From NVTR01 sp965237505 (GTDB lineage: Bacteria > Pseudomonadota > Alphaproteobacteria > Rhodobacterales > Rhodobacteraceae): a DNA stretch of 64,000 nt. The position numbers and the translations under genes are program-made. Location: NCBI GenBank assembly GCA_965237505.1, contig CBDEFR010000009.1:1612001-1676000 (forward strand), given 5' to 3'. Below the pieces are notes generated by a model. That model made no database searches and was not told the origin of the DNA. It saw only the letters and a list, made by a program, of their open reading frames with translations. Below are positions 34,293-42,875 of the stretch, one piece after another (within the stretch, counting starts at the first letter, position 1; each line of letters begins with the position of its first letter).

Positions 34293-34794
34293 ATGGCAGT
34301 AAGGATTACGCGCAAAGACAAGTCCGCAGGCGAGCTTCGCCAGGAAGCGGCGCGGTGCCGGGATGGGAAAGCGGCGCGACGGTGTTGGCGATTGCCCTGG
34401 TTCTGGATGGGGTTGACCGCAAGACGGCGGCAGAAAACTGCGGCATGGATCGGCAGACGTTGCGGGATTGGGCCCACCGTTACAATGCGGAGGGCGTGTC
34501 GGGCCTGTTCAACCGTCGCCCGCCGGATCCACCCTGTCTGCTGAGCGCGGCACAGAAGGAGGAGTTGGCGGAAATGGTTCGGGCGGATCCCGACCCCGAA
34601 ACCGATGGGGTTGTGCGCTGGCGGCGCATTGATCTGAAACGCAAGATCGAAGAGCGCTTCGGCGTCACCATGCATGAGCGAACTGTTGGCAAACAATTGG
34701 CAAGCCTGGGCTTTCGGCGTCTGTCGGTGCGCCCGCAGCATCCGAAATCCGACCCGGATGCACAGGAGGCTTTTAAAAAAACTTCGCCGCAGAG
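34293..34794 (+). pseudogene. IS630-A orfA, frameshifted (copy A2)
   Basis: The start MAVRITRKDKSAGELRQEAA is the same as the intact copy at 38170. One base is missing near 34380 (GACGGTGTTGG where intact copies have GACGGATGTTGG). The downstream frame then reads LAIALVLDGVDRKTAAENCG to the A7 run. ISAs1 enters at 34795. Confidence 0.85.
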
Positions 34795-36005
34795 CAGGGG
34801 AATCGCATGAAGGTTATGTCCGGAGAATTTGCAGTAAGAACCGATTGTTCCATCCGGCCTTTTTGCGCATGACCCTGAGCGATTTTTTATCTTTTGCCTT
34901 GTTGAGCAGATTCATTGCCATGTGTTTGATGACGGCAAAATTCTTGGGGCCGTGATCCTTACGAACACGGCTGTCATCATCGCGGAATGTGACGTCGAGC
35001 ACCCAGTGGAGGCGGTTTTCAATCCCCCAATGGGAGCGTACCGCATGGGCAAAGCGCGGCGCATCTTTCGGTAGAGACGAGATGAAGTATCGGGTTTGTT
35101 GTGTTGTTTTCCCGTTGCTTTCACGGATCGAGACAACGCGACCAATACTGGTCAGGCCCGCCCAACCCGGATGGCGCTCTTGCAGCCATTCTATGGTGTC
35201 ACTCTGGGTGTAGGTCCGGGTCTCAATCCGACCTTTATCGCCATCAACAGTCTGTAACGACGCAGTATTTTCATGCTCCCTCTCTTCAAACCACAGTTTC
35301 ACATCCTCAAAAAGGCTGCTCTGATTTCCCTTGAGCGCCAGCACGTAGTCGGCCCCCTTGTCGCGGATTTTGCAGGCAATCTGGCGTTGGCACCCCATCG
35401 CGTCCAGCGTCACGATCGCGCCCTCAACGTGGAGCAAATCCAAGAGCAATGGAATGTCCTTGATCTCGTTCTTTTTGTGCGCACTTGCCCGCTGACCCAG
35501 TACCAGACGCAGATCATCACAGTAGGCCGAGATCAAATGCAGAGGTGTTTCACCACCGGCCTTTGACCCGCGCATCGTCTTGCCATCGACGGCCACAATC
35601 GAGCCTTCAACGCGTCCCGCCAGGCCAGCAGCCCATTGCGCAAAGGCTGTACTGAACTTCTCCGGATCAAGCAGCCGAAACACCGTTGAAAGCGTGTCAT
35701 GCGAGGGAATGCCGTGCTCAAAAGGGGCCAATTTGCGCAGAAACTTCAGCTTTTCTTCACCATATTCGACAATATCAACGACACTCTCGCCGCCCGAGAC
35801 CACCGCACACAGGCTTAAAAGCAGGATCTCATCAAGCGGGTAAAGCACCTTCGCCTGCTGGCGAGGGTCAGGGATGGCCGAAATAACAGATTGAAATGAT
35901 GTAGTCTTTTCCAAAGCAAGTCCTCCAGATGCGTGTTCTGGTGACATTGAATCAGACGTTGATGCACGTAGCAAACACGGGCCAGCTATTCATGCGATAC
36001 CCCTG
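34795..36005 (-). mobile_element. ISAs1-family element, copy 2 (1211 bp)
   Basis: Same length and ends as copy 1. It is flanked by a 9-bp duplication GCCGCAGAG (34786-34794 and 36006-36014) that lies within the IS630 orfA/orfB overlap. Because flanks and duplication are intact, it is a clean and recent insertion. Confidence 0.95.
34814..35947 (-). CDS. ISAs1-family transposase, copy 2
   Basis: The protein is identical to that of copy 1 (32448-33581), with the same DDE residues and the same start choice. It is intact. The two copies are separated by only 1.2 kb in the same orientation and can recombine to delete the DNA between them. Confidence 0.94.
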   Translation of the reverse strand: MSPEHASGGLALEKTTSFQSVISAIPDPRQQAKVLYPLDEILLLSLCAVVSGGESVVDIVEYGEEKLKFLRKLAPFEHGIPSHDTLSTVFRLLDPEKFSTAFAQWAAGLAGRVEGSIVAVDGKTMRGSKAGGETPLHLISAYCDDLRLVLGQRASAHKKNEIKDIPLLLDLLHVEGAIVTLDAMGCQRQIACKIRDKGADYVLALKGNQSSLFEDVKLWFEEREHENTASLQTVDGDKGRIETRTYTQSDTIEWLQERHPGWAGLTSIGRVVSIRESNGKTTQQTRYFISSLPKDAPRFAHAVRSHWGIENRLHWVLDVTFRDDDSRVRKDHGPKNFAVIKHMAMNLLNKAKDKKSLRVMRKKAGWNNRFLLQILRT

Positions 36006-36014
36006 GCCGCAGAG

Positions 36015-36575
36015 GTAGAAGCAGCCTTGCCGGAAACAGCCCGCAGCAAGCCCCTGGAGATATGGTTTCAGGATGAAGCGCGGGTTGGCCAGCAGGGCAC
36101 GCTCACCCGTATCTGGGCCGAGCGTGGAACACGCCCCCGTGCCCCGCGCGACACCCGCTATATCTGGAGCTACATTTTCGGCGCCGTCTGCCCGGAACGG
36201 GCTGAAGCGGCCGCTCTGATCATGCCACATGCCGACACACAGGTCATGAGCGCGCATCTCGCCGAGATCGCTAAAACCGTCGCATCGGGCGCACATGCCC
36301 TTCTCATTCTGGATGGCGCTGGCTGGCACGGTTCGGCAGAGCTGGAGGTACCCGACAACATCACCCTGCTCAAACTCCCGCCCTATTCCCCTGAACTCAA
36401 CCCGATGGAAAATGTGTGGGCTTATCTGCGTGCCAACAAGCTCGCCATATCCGTCTTCGACAATTATGAGCAGATCGTCGACAGGTGTTGCGAAGCATGG
36501 AACTTCTTTGCAAACGACAAAACCGCAATCACGTCAATCACTACCAGACAATGGGCCAAAACGGTCAACGACTAG
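36015..36575 (+). pseudogene. IS630-A orfB of copy A2, separated from orfA by ISAs1
   Basis: The DDE part is complete from VEAALPETARSKPLEIWFQDE to AKTVND, with IWFQDEARVG, LLILDGAGWH and SPELNPMENVWAYL. Because orfA is frameshifted and an ISAs1 sits at the junction, no fusion transposase can be made from this copy. Confidence 0.88.
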
Positions 36576-36626
36576 GGCCGTTGGTATTAGACATTCTGCC
36601 GTGATAAAAAACTCGGAGGAAAAAAG

Positions 36627-37568
36627 ATGAGCGCAAGAATGGACGGACATAGTCTGGTAAACATCCTCAGAGCTATAGGGTCGGTGCCGAAAAATCGGGC
36701 ACGGCAATTCAAGCCGGACAACCCAATTCTGCAGCATTTCAACTCCAGAACAGTGACATTTGCATTGCCGACTTTCAGCCCCGGACATGCGCTGGTGATC
36801 CGCACCATCGAATTCCTGACCGGCAAAATTCGACTGCTTTGGCTCGCCCGAAAGTTTCTAAGCACAAGGCGTGCGCTAGACGGGACGATGTGGGAACGGT
36901 TGCTTGACTTTCTTGAAATCGAGATTGTAACGCCGAACGCCGAGATTGCACAGATACCCGCAACAGGGCCCGTCGTTGTAGTTGCCAATCATCCTTTTGG
37001 ATTTGTCGATGGGCTGGTCCTTGGCGCCCTGGTTTCGCAGGTCCGCCCGGATCTGAAAATTCTCACGCGGGCATTCAGAGGCATTCCACCTGAAGTCCGG
37101 GAGAACATGGTTCCTGTCGCACATTCGCACAATGTGGACTTCACGGCCCGAAATATCGCTGTGCGCAAGGAAGTGATGAAGCATCTTAACGCGGGCGGTG
37201 CCGTAATCTTGTTTCCAGCCGGGCGCGTCGCGACATCGAAATCGCCGTTCGGCCGCGCCATCGAGTATTCTTGGACACCCTTTACGGCGAAGATGATACT
37301 TCGCAGCGACGTCACCGTCGTGCCGGTCTTTTTCCCAGGGCAAAACAGCCGTCTGTTCCAAATTGCACAAACGATTTCGCCGGTGCTCCGCCAGTCGCTG
37401 CTCATGCGCGAGATTACGACGAAGATCGGCAAACCAATACATCCAATAGTGGGACCAGCGATCGGACGCACCGAAATTGATGCTTGGCGATCAAGGCCAA
37501 AGGAATTCATGAGCTACCTGCGTGCACTGACACTCTCGCTGGAGAGGCACAGTTCAAGTGGGATTTGA
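36627..37568 (+). CDS. 1-acyl-glycerol-3-phosphate acyltransferase-like protein (LPLAT)
   Basis: 313 residues with an RBS (GGAGGAAAAAAG) before the ATG. Motif I is ANHPFGFVDGL, an HPxGxxD variant of the acyltransferase HX4D, and motif III is FPAGRVA. This pattern occurs in the putative-hemolysin/OlsA-like branch of lysophospholipid acyltransferases. It probably transfers an acyl chain in phospholipid or ornithine-lipid synthesis at the inner membrane. No OlsB partner is in the window. It looks intact and is flanked on the left by IS630-A2. Confidence 0.82.
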   Translation: MSARMDGHSLVNILRAIGSVPKNRARQFKPDNPILQHFNSRTVTFALPTFSPGHALVIRTIEFLTGKIRLLWLARKFLSTRRALDGTMWERLLDFLEIEIVTPNAEIAQIPATGPVVVVANHPFGFVDGLVLGALVSQVRPDLKILTRAFRGIPPEVRENMVPVAHSHNVDFTARNIAVRKEVMKHLNAGGAVILFPAGRVATSKSPFGRAIEYSWTPFTAKMILRSDVTVVPVFFPGQNSRLFQIAQTISPVLRQSLLMREITTKIGKPIHPIVGPAIGRTEIDAWRSRPKEFMSYLRALTLSLERHSSSGI

Positions 37569-37651
37569 CTAGATATCGCTCTTGATCATGGCGACTTGAC
37601 CGTTAAGTTTGGTTCCCGAGGGGAGACTCGGTGGTAAATCGGTATATCAAT

Positions 37652-38053
37652 ATGCTAAAACTCTGCGTCGGCGTTCACTCGCTCGCCGACCTCACCAGCC
37701 GCATCGACGCCCGCCAGAGCACCGAAACCCTGCACGTCACCCGCATGTGGCCCAAGCGCCAGGCAGAACTGCTCAATGGCGGCTCGCTTTACTGGGTGAT
37801 CAAGGGCGTGATCCTGGCCCGTCAGCGCATCATCGCGCTGGACGAGGTTGTCGGAAAAGACGGCATCCGGCGGTGCGGAATTCGCCTGGATGCCGCCCTG
37901 ATCCAGACCGAACCCGCGCCGAGGCGTCCGTTTCAGGGCTGGCGCTATTTGGCACCCGCCTCGGCGCCGCGCGATCTGCGCAGAACCCGCAAAAATCAGT
38001 CCGATCTACCAACCTCGCTCACTTCTGCACTGGCCGAGATCGGGGTGCGGTGA
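37652..38053 (+). CDS. DUF1489 family protein
   Basis: 133 residues from ATG 37652 (MLKLCVGVHSLADL); a GTG at 37631 would add seven residues. The signature LKLCVGVxSxxDL...TRMWPKR...LNGGSLYWVIKGVILARQRI is that of DUF1489, a conserved alphaproteobacterial protein of unknown function. The gene is complete. An IS630 lies 31 bp downstream. Confidence 0.85.
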   Translation: MLKLCVGVHSLADLTSRIDARQSTETLHVTRMWPKRQAELLNGGSLYWVIKGVILARQRIIALDEVVGKDGIRRCGIRLDAALIQTEPAPRRPFQGWRYLAPASAPRDLRRTRKNQSDLPTSLTSALAEIGVR

Positions 38054-38169
38054 ACACGCCACTAACCGGCCGCGCGCGCTGTTATACCAACGGCCCCCAG
38101 ATTTGACTCAAGGGGATTCCCACGAGCGGCGTGATCTGATTCAGTGGCATCAAGGCAAGGTAGGCTTTG

Positions 38170-38676
38170 ATGGCAGTAAGGATTACGCGAAAAGACAAGT
38201 CCGCAGGCGAGCTTCGCCAAGAAGCGGCGCGGTGCCGGGATGGGAAAGCGGCGCGACGGATGTTGGCGATTGCCCTGGTTCTGGATGGGGTTGACCGCAA
38301 GACGGCGGCAGAAAACTGCGGCATGGATCGGCAGACGTTGCGGGATTGGGCCCACCGTTACAATGCGGAGGGCGTGTCGGGCCTGTTCAACCGTCGCCCG
38401 CCGGATCCACCCTGTCTGCTGAGCGCGGCACAGAAGGAGGAGTTGGCGGAAATGGTTCGGGCGGGTCCCGACCCCGAAACCGATGGGGTTGTGCGCTGGC
38501 GGCGCATTGATCTGAAACGCAAGATCGAAGAGCGCTTCGGCGTCACCATGCATGAGCGAACTGTTGGCAAACAATTGGCAAGCCTGGGCTTTCGGCGTCT
38601 GTCGGTGCGCCCGCAGCATCCGAAATCCGACCCGGATGCACAGGAGGCTTTTAAAAAAACTTCGCCGCAGAGGTAG
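38170..38676 (+). CDS. IS630-A transposase orfA
   Basis: 168 residues from ATG 38170. There are two DNA-binding motifs: DRKTAAENCGMDRQTLRDW and a winged-helix part (RFGVTMHERTVGKQLASLGF). It ends FKKTSPQR. The sequence TTTTAAAAAAACTTC at 38650-38664 is the -1 slippery site through which orfB is reached (KNFAAEVEAALPE). Confidence 0.92.
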   Translation: MAVRITRKDKSAGELRQEAARCRDGKAARRMLAIALVLDGVDRKTAAENCGMDRQTLRDWAHRYNAEGVSGLFNRRPPDPPCLLSAAQKEELAEMVRAGPDPETDGVVRWRRIDLKRKIEERFGVTMHERTVGKQLASLGFRRLSVRPQHPKSDPDAQEAFKKTSPQR

Positions 38677-38684
38677 AAGCAGCC

Positions 38685-39233
38685 TTGCCGGAAACAGCCC
38701 GCAGCAAGCCCCTGGAGATATGGTTTCAGGATGAAGCGCGGGTTGGCCAGCAGGGTACGCTCACCCGTATCTGGGCCGAGCGTGGAACACGCCCCCGTGC
38801 CCCGCGCGACACCCGCTATATCTGGAGCTACATTTTCGGCGCCGTCTGCCCGGAACGTGCTGAAGCGGCCGCTCTGATCATGCCACATGCCGACACACAG
38901 GCCATGAGCGCGCATCTCGCCGAGATCGCTAAAACCGTCGCATCGGGCGCACATGCCCTTCTCATTCTGGATGGCGCTGGCTGGCACGGTTCGGCAGAGC
39001 TGGAGGTACCCGACAACATCACCCTGCTCAAACTCCCGCCCTATTCCCCTGAACTCAACCCGATGGAAAATGTGTGGGCTTGTCTGCGTGCCAACACGCT
39101 CGCCATATCCGTCTTCGACAATTATGAGCAGATCGTCGACAGGTGTTGCGAAGCATGGAACTTCTTTACAAACGACAAAACCGCAATCACGTCAATCACT
39201 ACCAGACAATGGGCCAAAACGGTCAACGACTAG
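38685..39233 (+). CDS. IS630-A transposase orfB (DDE domain)
   Basis: 182 residues from a TTG, but more likely made as the C-terminal part of a -1 frameshift fusion of about 350 residues. The DDE core is IWFQDEARVG, ILDGAGWHG and SPELNPMENVWACL. One Cys for Tyr change (NVWACL) and NTL for NKL distinguish it from other copies. The frame is intact. Confidence 0.92.
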   Translation: MPETARSKPLEIWFQDEARVGQQGTLTRIWAERGTRPRAPRDTRYIWSYIFGAVCPERAEAAALIMPHADTQAMSAHLAEIAKTVASGAHALLILDGAGWHGSAELEVPDNITLLKLPPYSPELNPMENVWACLRANTLAISVFDNYEQIVDRCCEAWNFFTNDKTAITSITTRQWAKTVND

Positions 39234-39245
39234 GGCCGTTGGTAT

Positions 39246-39375
39246 TAGCCTGTCTGAAGGTTTGTTTCGTGCTCATTTCTGAGCTGTTTGATGCGATCTG
39301 TTGGGAAATATCTGTAGAAAGCGGTTCGACCGATTTTCAGTTGGTCGATGACATCACCGATGAATGGATAATTTT
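39246..39375. other. Short chromosomal spacer left of IS1595 copy 2
   Basis: 130 bp without a gene. It follows the IS630-A3 target TA and ends GGATAATTTT at the IS1595 end. The same ten bases, inverted, flank the passenger end of IS1595 copy 1 (AAAATTATCC at 6336-6345). Confidence 0.5.
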
Positions 39376-39455
39376 GGCGTGTATCCCCTCAGAATACGGA
39401 CACCAATGATTCACTCTTGGCTGTCATTGTGCAATTATGAGTAGGGGAGTGATTT

Positions 39456-40373
39456 ATGGCTAAACTGACAGCGACGACTAAAAAGCCCGCCACCCCGCCC
39501 AATGCGGATTTTGCGCTGGTCATTGATTTCCAAAAGGGTGAGGCATCACCAACGCGCGTGTTCTCGGCTGCTTCTGATTTTATCCACGCTTTTGAAGCGC
39601 TTGATCGCACGCTAGTAAGCTCAATCGACACCAGCATTGAAACTGTAATGGTGCTGGAAGATGTTGAAGCGGGTTCGCTGAAGGTTTGGCTTCGTAACGC
39701 CCTAAATTCCACAGACGACCAAGCGCTTAAAGAATTGGATTGGAAGCCCGCTGTGGGCAAGTATTTGGTGCGCGCCAAGTATATGGTTCTTAGCTGGATA
39801 GATGATGACGTAGCGCCGCGCAAACTTACCGATCTGAGGCGGGACTTAGTGAAATTGGCGCAAGAAACAGACGTTCGGCACCTACCCGACTATTCCCCGC
39901 CTGATCCTGCCGCGCTTATAGATGCAATGCGCCAAATTCAGACCGGAAAAGAACGACTTGGAAAAGACGATAGGGTCTACCTGATTACAGATGATGAGCG
40001 CATTGACATGAATATGTCGGTCACAATTGACTTGGAAGAACTAGCTGACCTGGCCACTAAGGAAACTATCACTACTCCCGCTGCTGAAATGATTGTCGCT
40101 GTAAAAAAGCCTGACTATCTGGGAAGCTCAAAATGGGATTTGCGACACGGAAAAAGAACGCTTTCTGCGCGAATTGCGGATGAAAGTTTCCTGTCGAGAT
40201 TTCAGGGCCGAAAAGTCGATGTTCGTCCCGGCGATGCGCTTAGGTGCACGGTTTCTATGGAAATGCGTTATGGCTTCGACAACGAACTAATATCCGAAAC
40301 CATTGTGGTTCTTGAGGTACTTGAAGTACTTGAGGACCGAACCATACAACAGGAATTGTTTGACGATGATTAA
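39456..40373 (+). CDS. Passenger protein of IS1595-type element, unknown function, copy 2
   Basis: 305 residues, identical to the product of 5338-6255, with RBS GGGGAG before ATG. This copy is uninterrupted to its stop and beyond. It has its own upstream region of about 80 bp within the element, so it is transcribed separately from the transposase. Family not recognised. Full conservation between copies suggests very recent duplication, so it says little about selection. Confidence 0.87.
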   Translation: MAKLTATTKKPATPPNADFALVIDFQKGEASPTRVFSAASDFIHAFEALDRTLVSSIDTSIETVMVLEDVEAGSLKVWLRNALNSTDDQALKELDWKPAVGKYLVRAKYMVLSWIDDDVAPRKLTDLRRDLVKLAQETDVRHLPDYSPPDPAALIDAMRQIQTGKERLGKDDRVYLITDDERIDMNMSVTIDLEELADLATKETITTPAAEMIVAVKKPDYLGSSKWDLRHGKRTLSARIADESFLSRFQGRKVDVRPGDALRCTVSMEMRYGFDNELISETIVVLEVLEVLEDRTIQQELFDDD

Positions 40374-40468
40374 CCTGAAAACAGCCCGCCAGACCGGTAA
40401 TACCGAAGACTTCATCAAGGAACACGAGGCCGACCCACCGGGCGACCTTGATAAATTCGACGCGATCC

Positions 40469-41338
40469 TTAAGTCCGCAACTCAGGGAAGCGGGAAAGCA
40501 GTTCCGAAAGCATCGTCTCAGGGCGAAGCCGGCGATTGAAGCGAAACTCACATTCCTTGGCGTATTTCAGAAGGTGCTTTTCGGAGACGTAGATATGCGT
40601 TCCGCTGATCGTGCGTTTCAACTGAGAGAAAAAGCCTTCGATTGAGTTTGTGGTTTCGCCCAGATCGCCAACGTATTCTGACTTGCTGTGATCGACTGCC
40701 AGCCGCATGTAATCGTCGGTGCGGTCCAGCGGGTTGTAACCTTTGTGCTCATCGGTGTGGACTTCTGAGCCTTCTTCAATGTGGTCGCGAATGTGCAGCA
40801 TAAGAGACTTGCTTGTCCGGTCAGGAATAACTTCGGTGATTACGTCGCCGCCCTTTTCGAGCATTCCCATAACGATTGCCTTGCCCTTGCCGCCCTGTCC
40901 ACCGGGCATGTAGCCGCCGACATAGGTTTCATCAACCTCAACCATGCCACCCAGCATGCCGTCGCCGTCCACCAGCGCCATATGCTCGCGGATTTTGTGA
41001 CCCATGCGCCATGCGGTCTTGTAGGTGACACCCAACTGGCGTTGAAGTTCCTTCGCAGCAACACCGTTGCGCGTCGTGGTGAACAAGAACACGGCATAGA
41101 ACCACAGTTGCAGCGGTGTGCGGGACTTTTCAAAAATAGTGCCTACCATAGGGTGAATATGATTCCCGCACCACTCGCACGAAAATGCCATTTCCTTTTT
41201 GAGGCGATACCACTTGGCTTCACGCTTGCACTTGGGGCATTCGTGACCTTGACCAAAGCGTGTATTGAAAAGGTGCTCAAGGCAGGTGGCATCATCTGGA
41301 AATCGCTGGTAAAATTGGCGGATAGTTGTCTGTTTCAT
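40469..41338 (-). CDS. IS1595-family transposase (passenger-carrying type), copy 2
   Basis: 289 residues, identical to the copy at 3209-4078: zinc ribbon CPKC/CEWC, Asp136, Asp196 and Glu234. Start ATG 41338 lies 47 bp inside the element end. The frame is intact and likely the source of transposition for both copies. Confidence 0.93.
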   Translation of the reverse strand: MKQTTIRQFYQRFPDDATCLEHLFNTRFGQGHECPKCKREAKWYRLKKEMAFSCEWCGNHIHPMVGTIFEKSRTPLQLWFYAVFLFTTTRNGVAAKELQRQLGVTYKTAWRMGHKIREHMALVDGDGMLGGMVEVDETYVGGYMPGGQGGKGKAIVMGMLEKGGDVITEVIPDRTSKSLMLHIRDHIEEGSEVHTDEHKGYNPLDRTDDYMRLAVDHSKSEYVGDLGETTNSIEGFFSQLKRTISGTHIYVSEKHLLKYAKECEFRFNRRLRPETMLSELLSRFPELRT

Positions 41339-41385
41339 ACCTTTAATATGGGTATGATTTTCCGTATGTCAAGGGGATAAGCCCC

Positions 41386-41393
41386 AAAATGTG
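41386..41393. repeat. 8-bp flank AAAATGTG, right side of 38-kb composite
   Basis: Direct repeat of 3154-3161. After it, IS630 sequence continues TGGGCTTATCTGCG, exactly as in intact copies. Confidence 0.5.
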
Positions 41394-41562
41394 TGGGCTT
41401 ATCTGCGTGCCAACAAGCTCGCCATATCCGACTTCGACAATTATGAGCAGATCGTCGACAGGTGTTGCGAAGCATGGAACTTCTTTGCAAACGACAAAAC
41501 CGCAATCACGTCAATCACTACCAGACAATGGGCCAAAACGATCAACGACTAGGGCCGTTGGT
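41386..41562 (+). pseudogene. IS630-A orfB, 3' remnant (copy A5)
   Basis: The frame NVWAYLRANKLAISDFDNYEQ runs to AKTIND and a stop, then GGGCCGTTGGTA, the right IS630 end. It complements the 3'-truncated IS630 at 2564-3161 without gap. It abuts istA codons (TAT GAG AAG GCT), so this IS630 was inserted in an istA gene. Confidence 0.88.
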
Positions 41563-41972
41563 ATGAGAAGGCTGATATGGTCTTCGATCCGATGCACTTC
41601 CTGCCGCTGCTGGAACAGAAGGTTGGCGCGCTGGACCAGGCGGCACCGCTGCAGGGCTGGGACCTGCCAGGGGAGTTTGCCACCCTGCACCGGCTGCTGG
41701 AAGCGCGCATGGGCAAGAAGGGCAAGCGTGAATACGTCCAGGTTCTGCGGCTCCTTGAGAGCTTCGAGATGGCGCACGTCCACGGGGCTATCAAACAGTC
41801 GCTGGAACTGGGCGCGATCGGCTACGATGCGGTCAAGCATCTGGTGCTTTGCCGGATCGAGAGGCGCCCGCCACGGCTCGATCTCGATATCTACCCCTAC
41901 CTGCCCAAAGCACTGGTCGAGACCACCAAGCCCGCGAGCTATATGAGCCTGATGACGCAGGTGCCGGCATGA
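41562..41972 (+). pseudogene. istA: IstA of IS21-B, C-terminal part
   Basis: From YEKADMVFDPMHFLPLLEQK to SYMSLMTQVPA, about 135 residues. The 5' part is missing because IS630-A5 was inserted here. If the composite model holds, the 5' istA part should lie left of this window. The TGA overlaps the istB ATG. Confidence 0.9.
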
Positions 41973-42721
41973 CCGATACACCGCAGGTTCTGCTGCAGCA
42001 TCACCTAAAAAAACTGCGCTTGCCGACATTCCTGGGCGAATATTCCAAACTTGCGCAACAATGCGCTGCTGAGAAGAAGGATCACGTCCAGTATTTACTG
42101 CGGCTCTGCGAACTTGAACTGATAGAGCGGGAACGCCGGATGATCGAGCGGCGCATCAAGGCCGCGAAGTTTCCAGCCACCAAGAGCCTGGACAGCTTCG
42201 ATTTCAAGGCGATCCCGTCACTCAACAAGCCGCTCGTGCTGGAGCTGGCGCGCTGTGAATACATCGACAAATACCAGAATATCATTGCCCTGGGGCCAAG
42301 TGGCACCGGTAAAACCCATGTCGCACTGAGGCTGGGATTGGCCGCCTGCCAGAAGGGCCTCAAGGTCCGCTTCATAACCGCCGCATCACTGGTTCACGAA
42401 TTGATCGAAGCTGTCGATGAACGCCGCCTGCAGAGGTTCCAAAAACAACTCACCAGCCAGAACCTTCTGATCATTGACGAGCTGGGCTTTGTCCCCTTGA
42501 GCAAAACCGGCGCTGAGCTGCTCTTCGAAGTCATCTCCCAATGCTATGAACGCGGCTCCATAATCATTACCTCAAATCTGCCGTTCGACGAATGGACCGA
42601 AATATTCGGATCCGAGCGCCTCACCGGTGCGCTCCTGGATCGCCTCACCCACCACGTCCATATACTGGAGATGAACGGCGACAGCTTTCGGCTAAAACAG
42701 AGCCGAAACGCCAGAGCCTGA
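41969..42721 (+). CDS. istB: IstB AAA+ helper of IS21-B
   Basis: 250 residues: MTDTPQVLLQHHLKKLRLPTF, Walker A GPSGTGKTHVAL, Walker B LLIIDELGFVPLS and C-terminus THHVHILEMNGDSFRL. It is complete. Its partner istA is truncated, so the element is non-autonomous. It differs at many sites from the istB at 44738. Confidence 0.93.
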   Translation: MTDTPQVLLQHHLKKLRLPTFLGEYSKLAQQCAAEKKDHVQYLLRLCELELIERERRMIERRIKAAKFPATKSLDSFDFKAIPSLNKPLVLELARCEYIDKYQNIIALGPSGTGKTHVALRLGLAACQKGLKVRFITAASLVHELIEAVDERRLQRFQKQLTSQNLLIIDELGFVPLSKTGAELLFEVISQCYERGSIIITSNLPFDEWTEIFGSERLTGALLDRLTHHVHILEMNGDSFRLKQSRNARA

Positions 42722-42741
42722 ACCCGGTCTGAACTTGATGG

Positions 42742-42762
42742 ATGTTGGCCTTTGGCCAACAT
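42742..42762. terminator. Hairpin downstream of istB
   Basis: ATGTTGGCC-TTT-GGCCAACAT forms a perfect 9-bp stem with a TTT loop, 20 bp after istB. There is no following T-run. A similar GTTGGCC-TGC-GGCCAAC hairpin follows the istB at 44738 (near 45522), so it is a feature of this IS21 end and may end transcription or block read-through. Confidence 0.5.
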
Positions 42763-42875
42763 GCGCCTTGTCACGCGTTAGCTTTATGGGGAGCACACCC
42801 AACAAGGCGCGGCACCTCAACTGGCCCACTTTTACTCCGGCGAATGGCCCCTTTTTACGCCGGGATTGACACCCG

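Larger units (their letters stand above)
34208..36587 (+). mobile_element. IS630-A copy 2, interrupted by ISAs1
   Basis: The left end is TACCAACGGCCC and the right end GGGCCGTTGGTAT. It holds orfA (34293-34794) and orfB (36015-36575), separated by ISAs1 copy 2, which entered directly after the A7 frameshift site. The left flank is TGA, not TA, and the right is TA, so the two flanks no longer belong to one insertion site. Confidence 0.85.
38085..39245 (+). mobile_element. IS630-A copy 3, complete
   Basis: The ends are TACCAACGGCCCC and GGGCCGTTGGTAT, with TA on both sides (38083-38084 and 39246-39247). Length is 1161 bp. This is the reference intact copy; the pre-insertion site would read GCTGTTAGCCTG. 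It lies in plus orientation downstream of DUF1489. Confidence 0.92.
3162..41385. mobile_element. Putative 38.2-kb composite transposon bounded by inverted IS1595 elements
   Basis: Two copies of the same IS1595-type element (3162-6335 and 39376-41385) lie in inverted orientation with their transposase ends outermost. Both outer ends are flanked by AAAATGTG. The flanking DNA on the two sides is the 5' and 3' part of one IS630 gene that would join without gap. The interior holds a nucleobase transporter operon, HipBA, MqsRA, a HEPN gene, an acyltransferase, DUF1489 and many IS. The caveat is that the left end begins TGGG instead of the GGGG seen on the right, exactly as in native IS630, so homology-driven rearrangement cannot be excluded. 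Confidence 0.5.
39376..41385 (-). mobile_element. IS1595-family element with passenger gene, copy 2 (intact, 2010 bp)
   Basis: Passenger end GGCGTGTATCCCCTCAGA and transposase end (inward) GGGGCTTATCCCCTTGAC. The passenger gene is on plus and the transposase on minus; they converge with a 95-bp gap. The element gives the uninterrupted version of copy 1. Right flank AAAATGTG is discussed with the composite. Confidence 0.9.

Noticed and set aside
3162..41385. Simple replicative inversion by one IS1595 copy as the origin of the inverted pair
   Set aside because: That would leave the old 8-bp flank on the transposase end of one copy and the passenger end of the other. Here AAAATGTG is on both transposase ends and AAAATTAT on both passenger ends, which does not fit.
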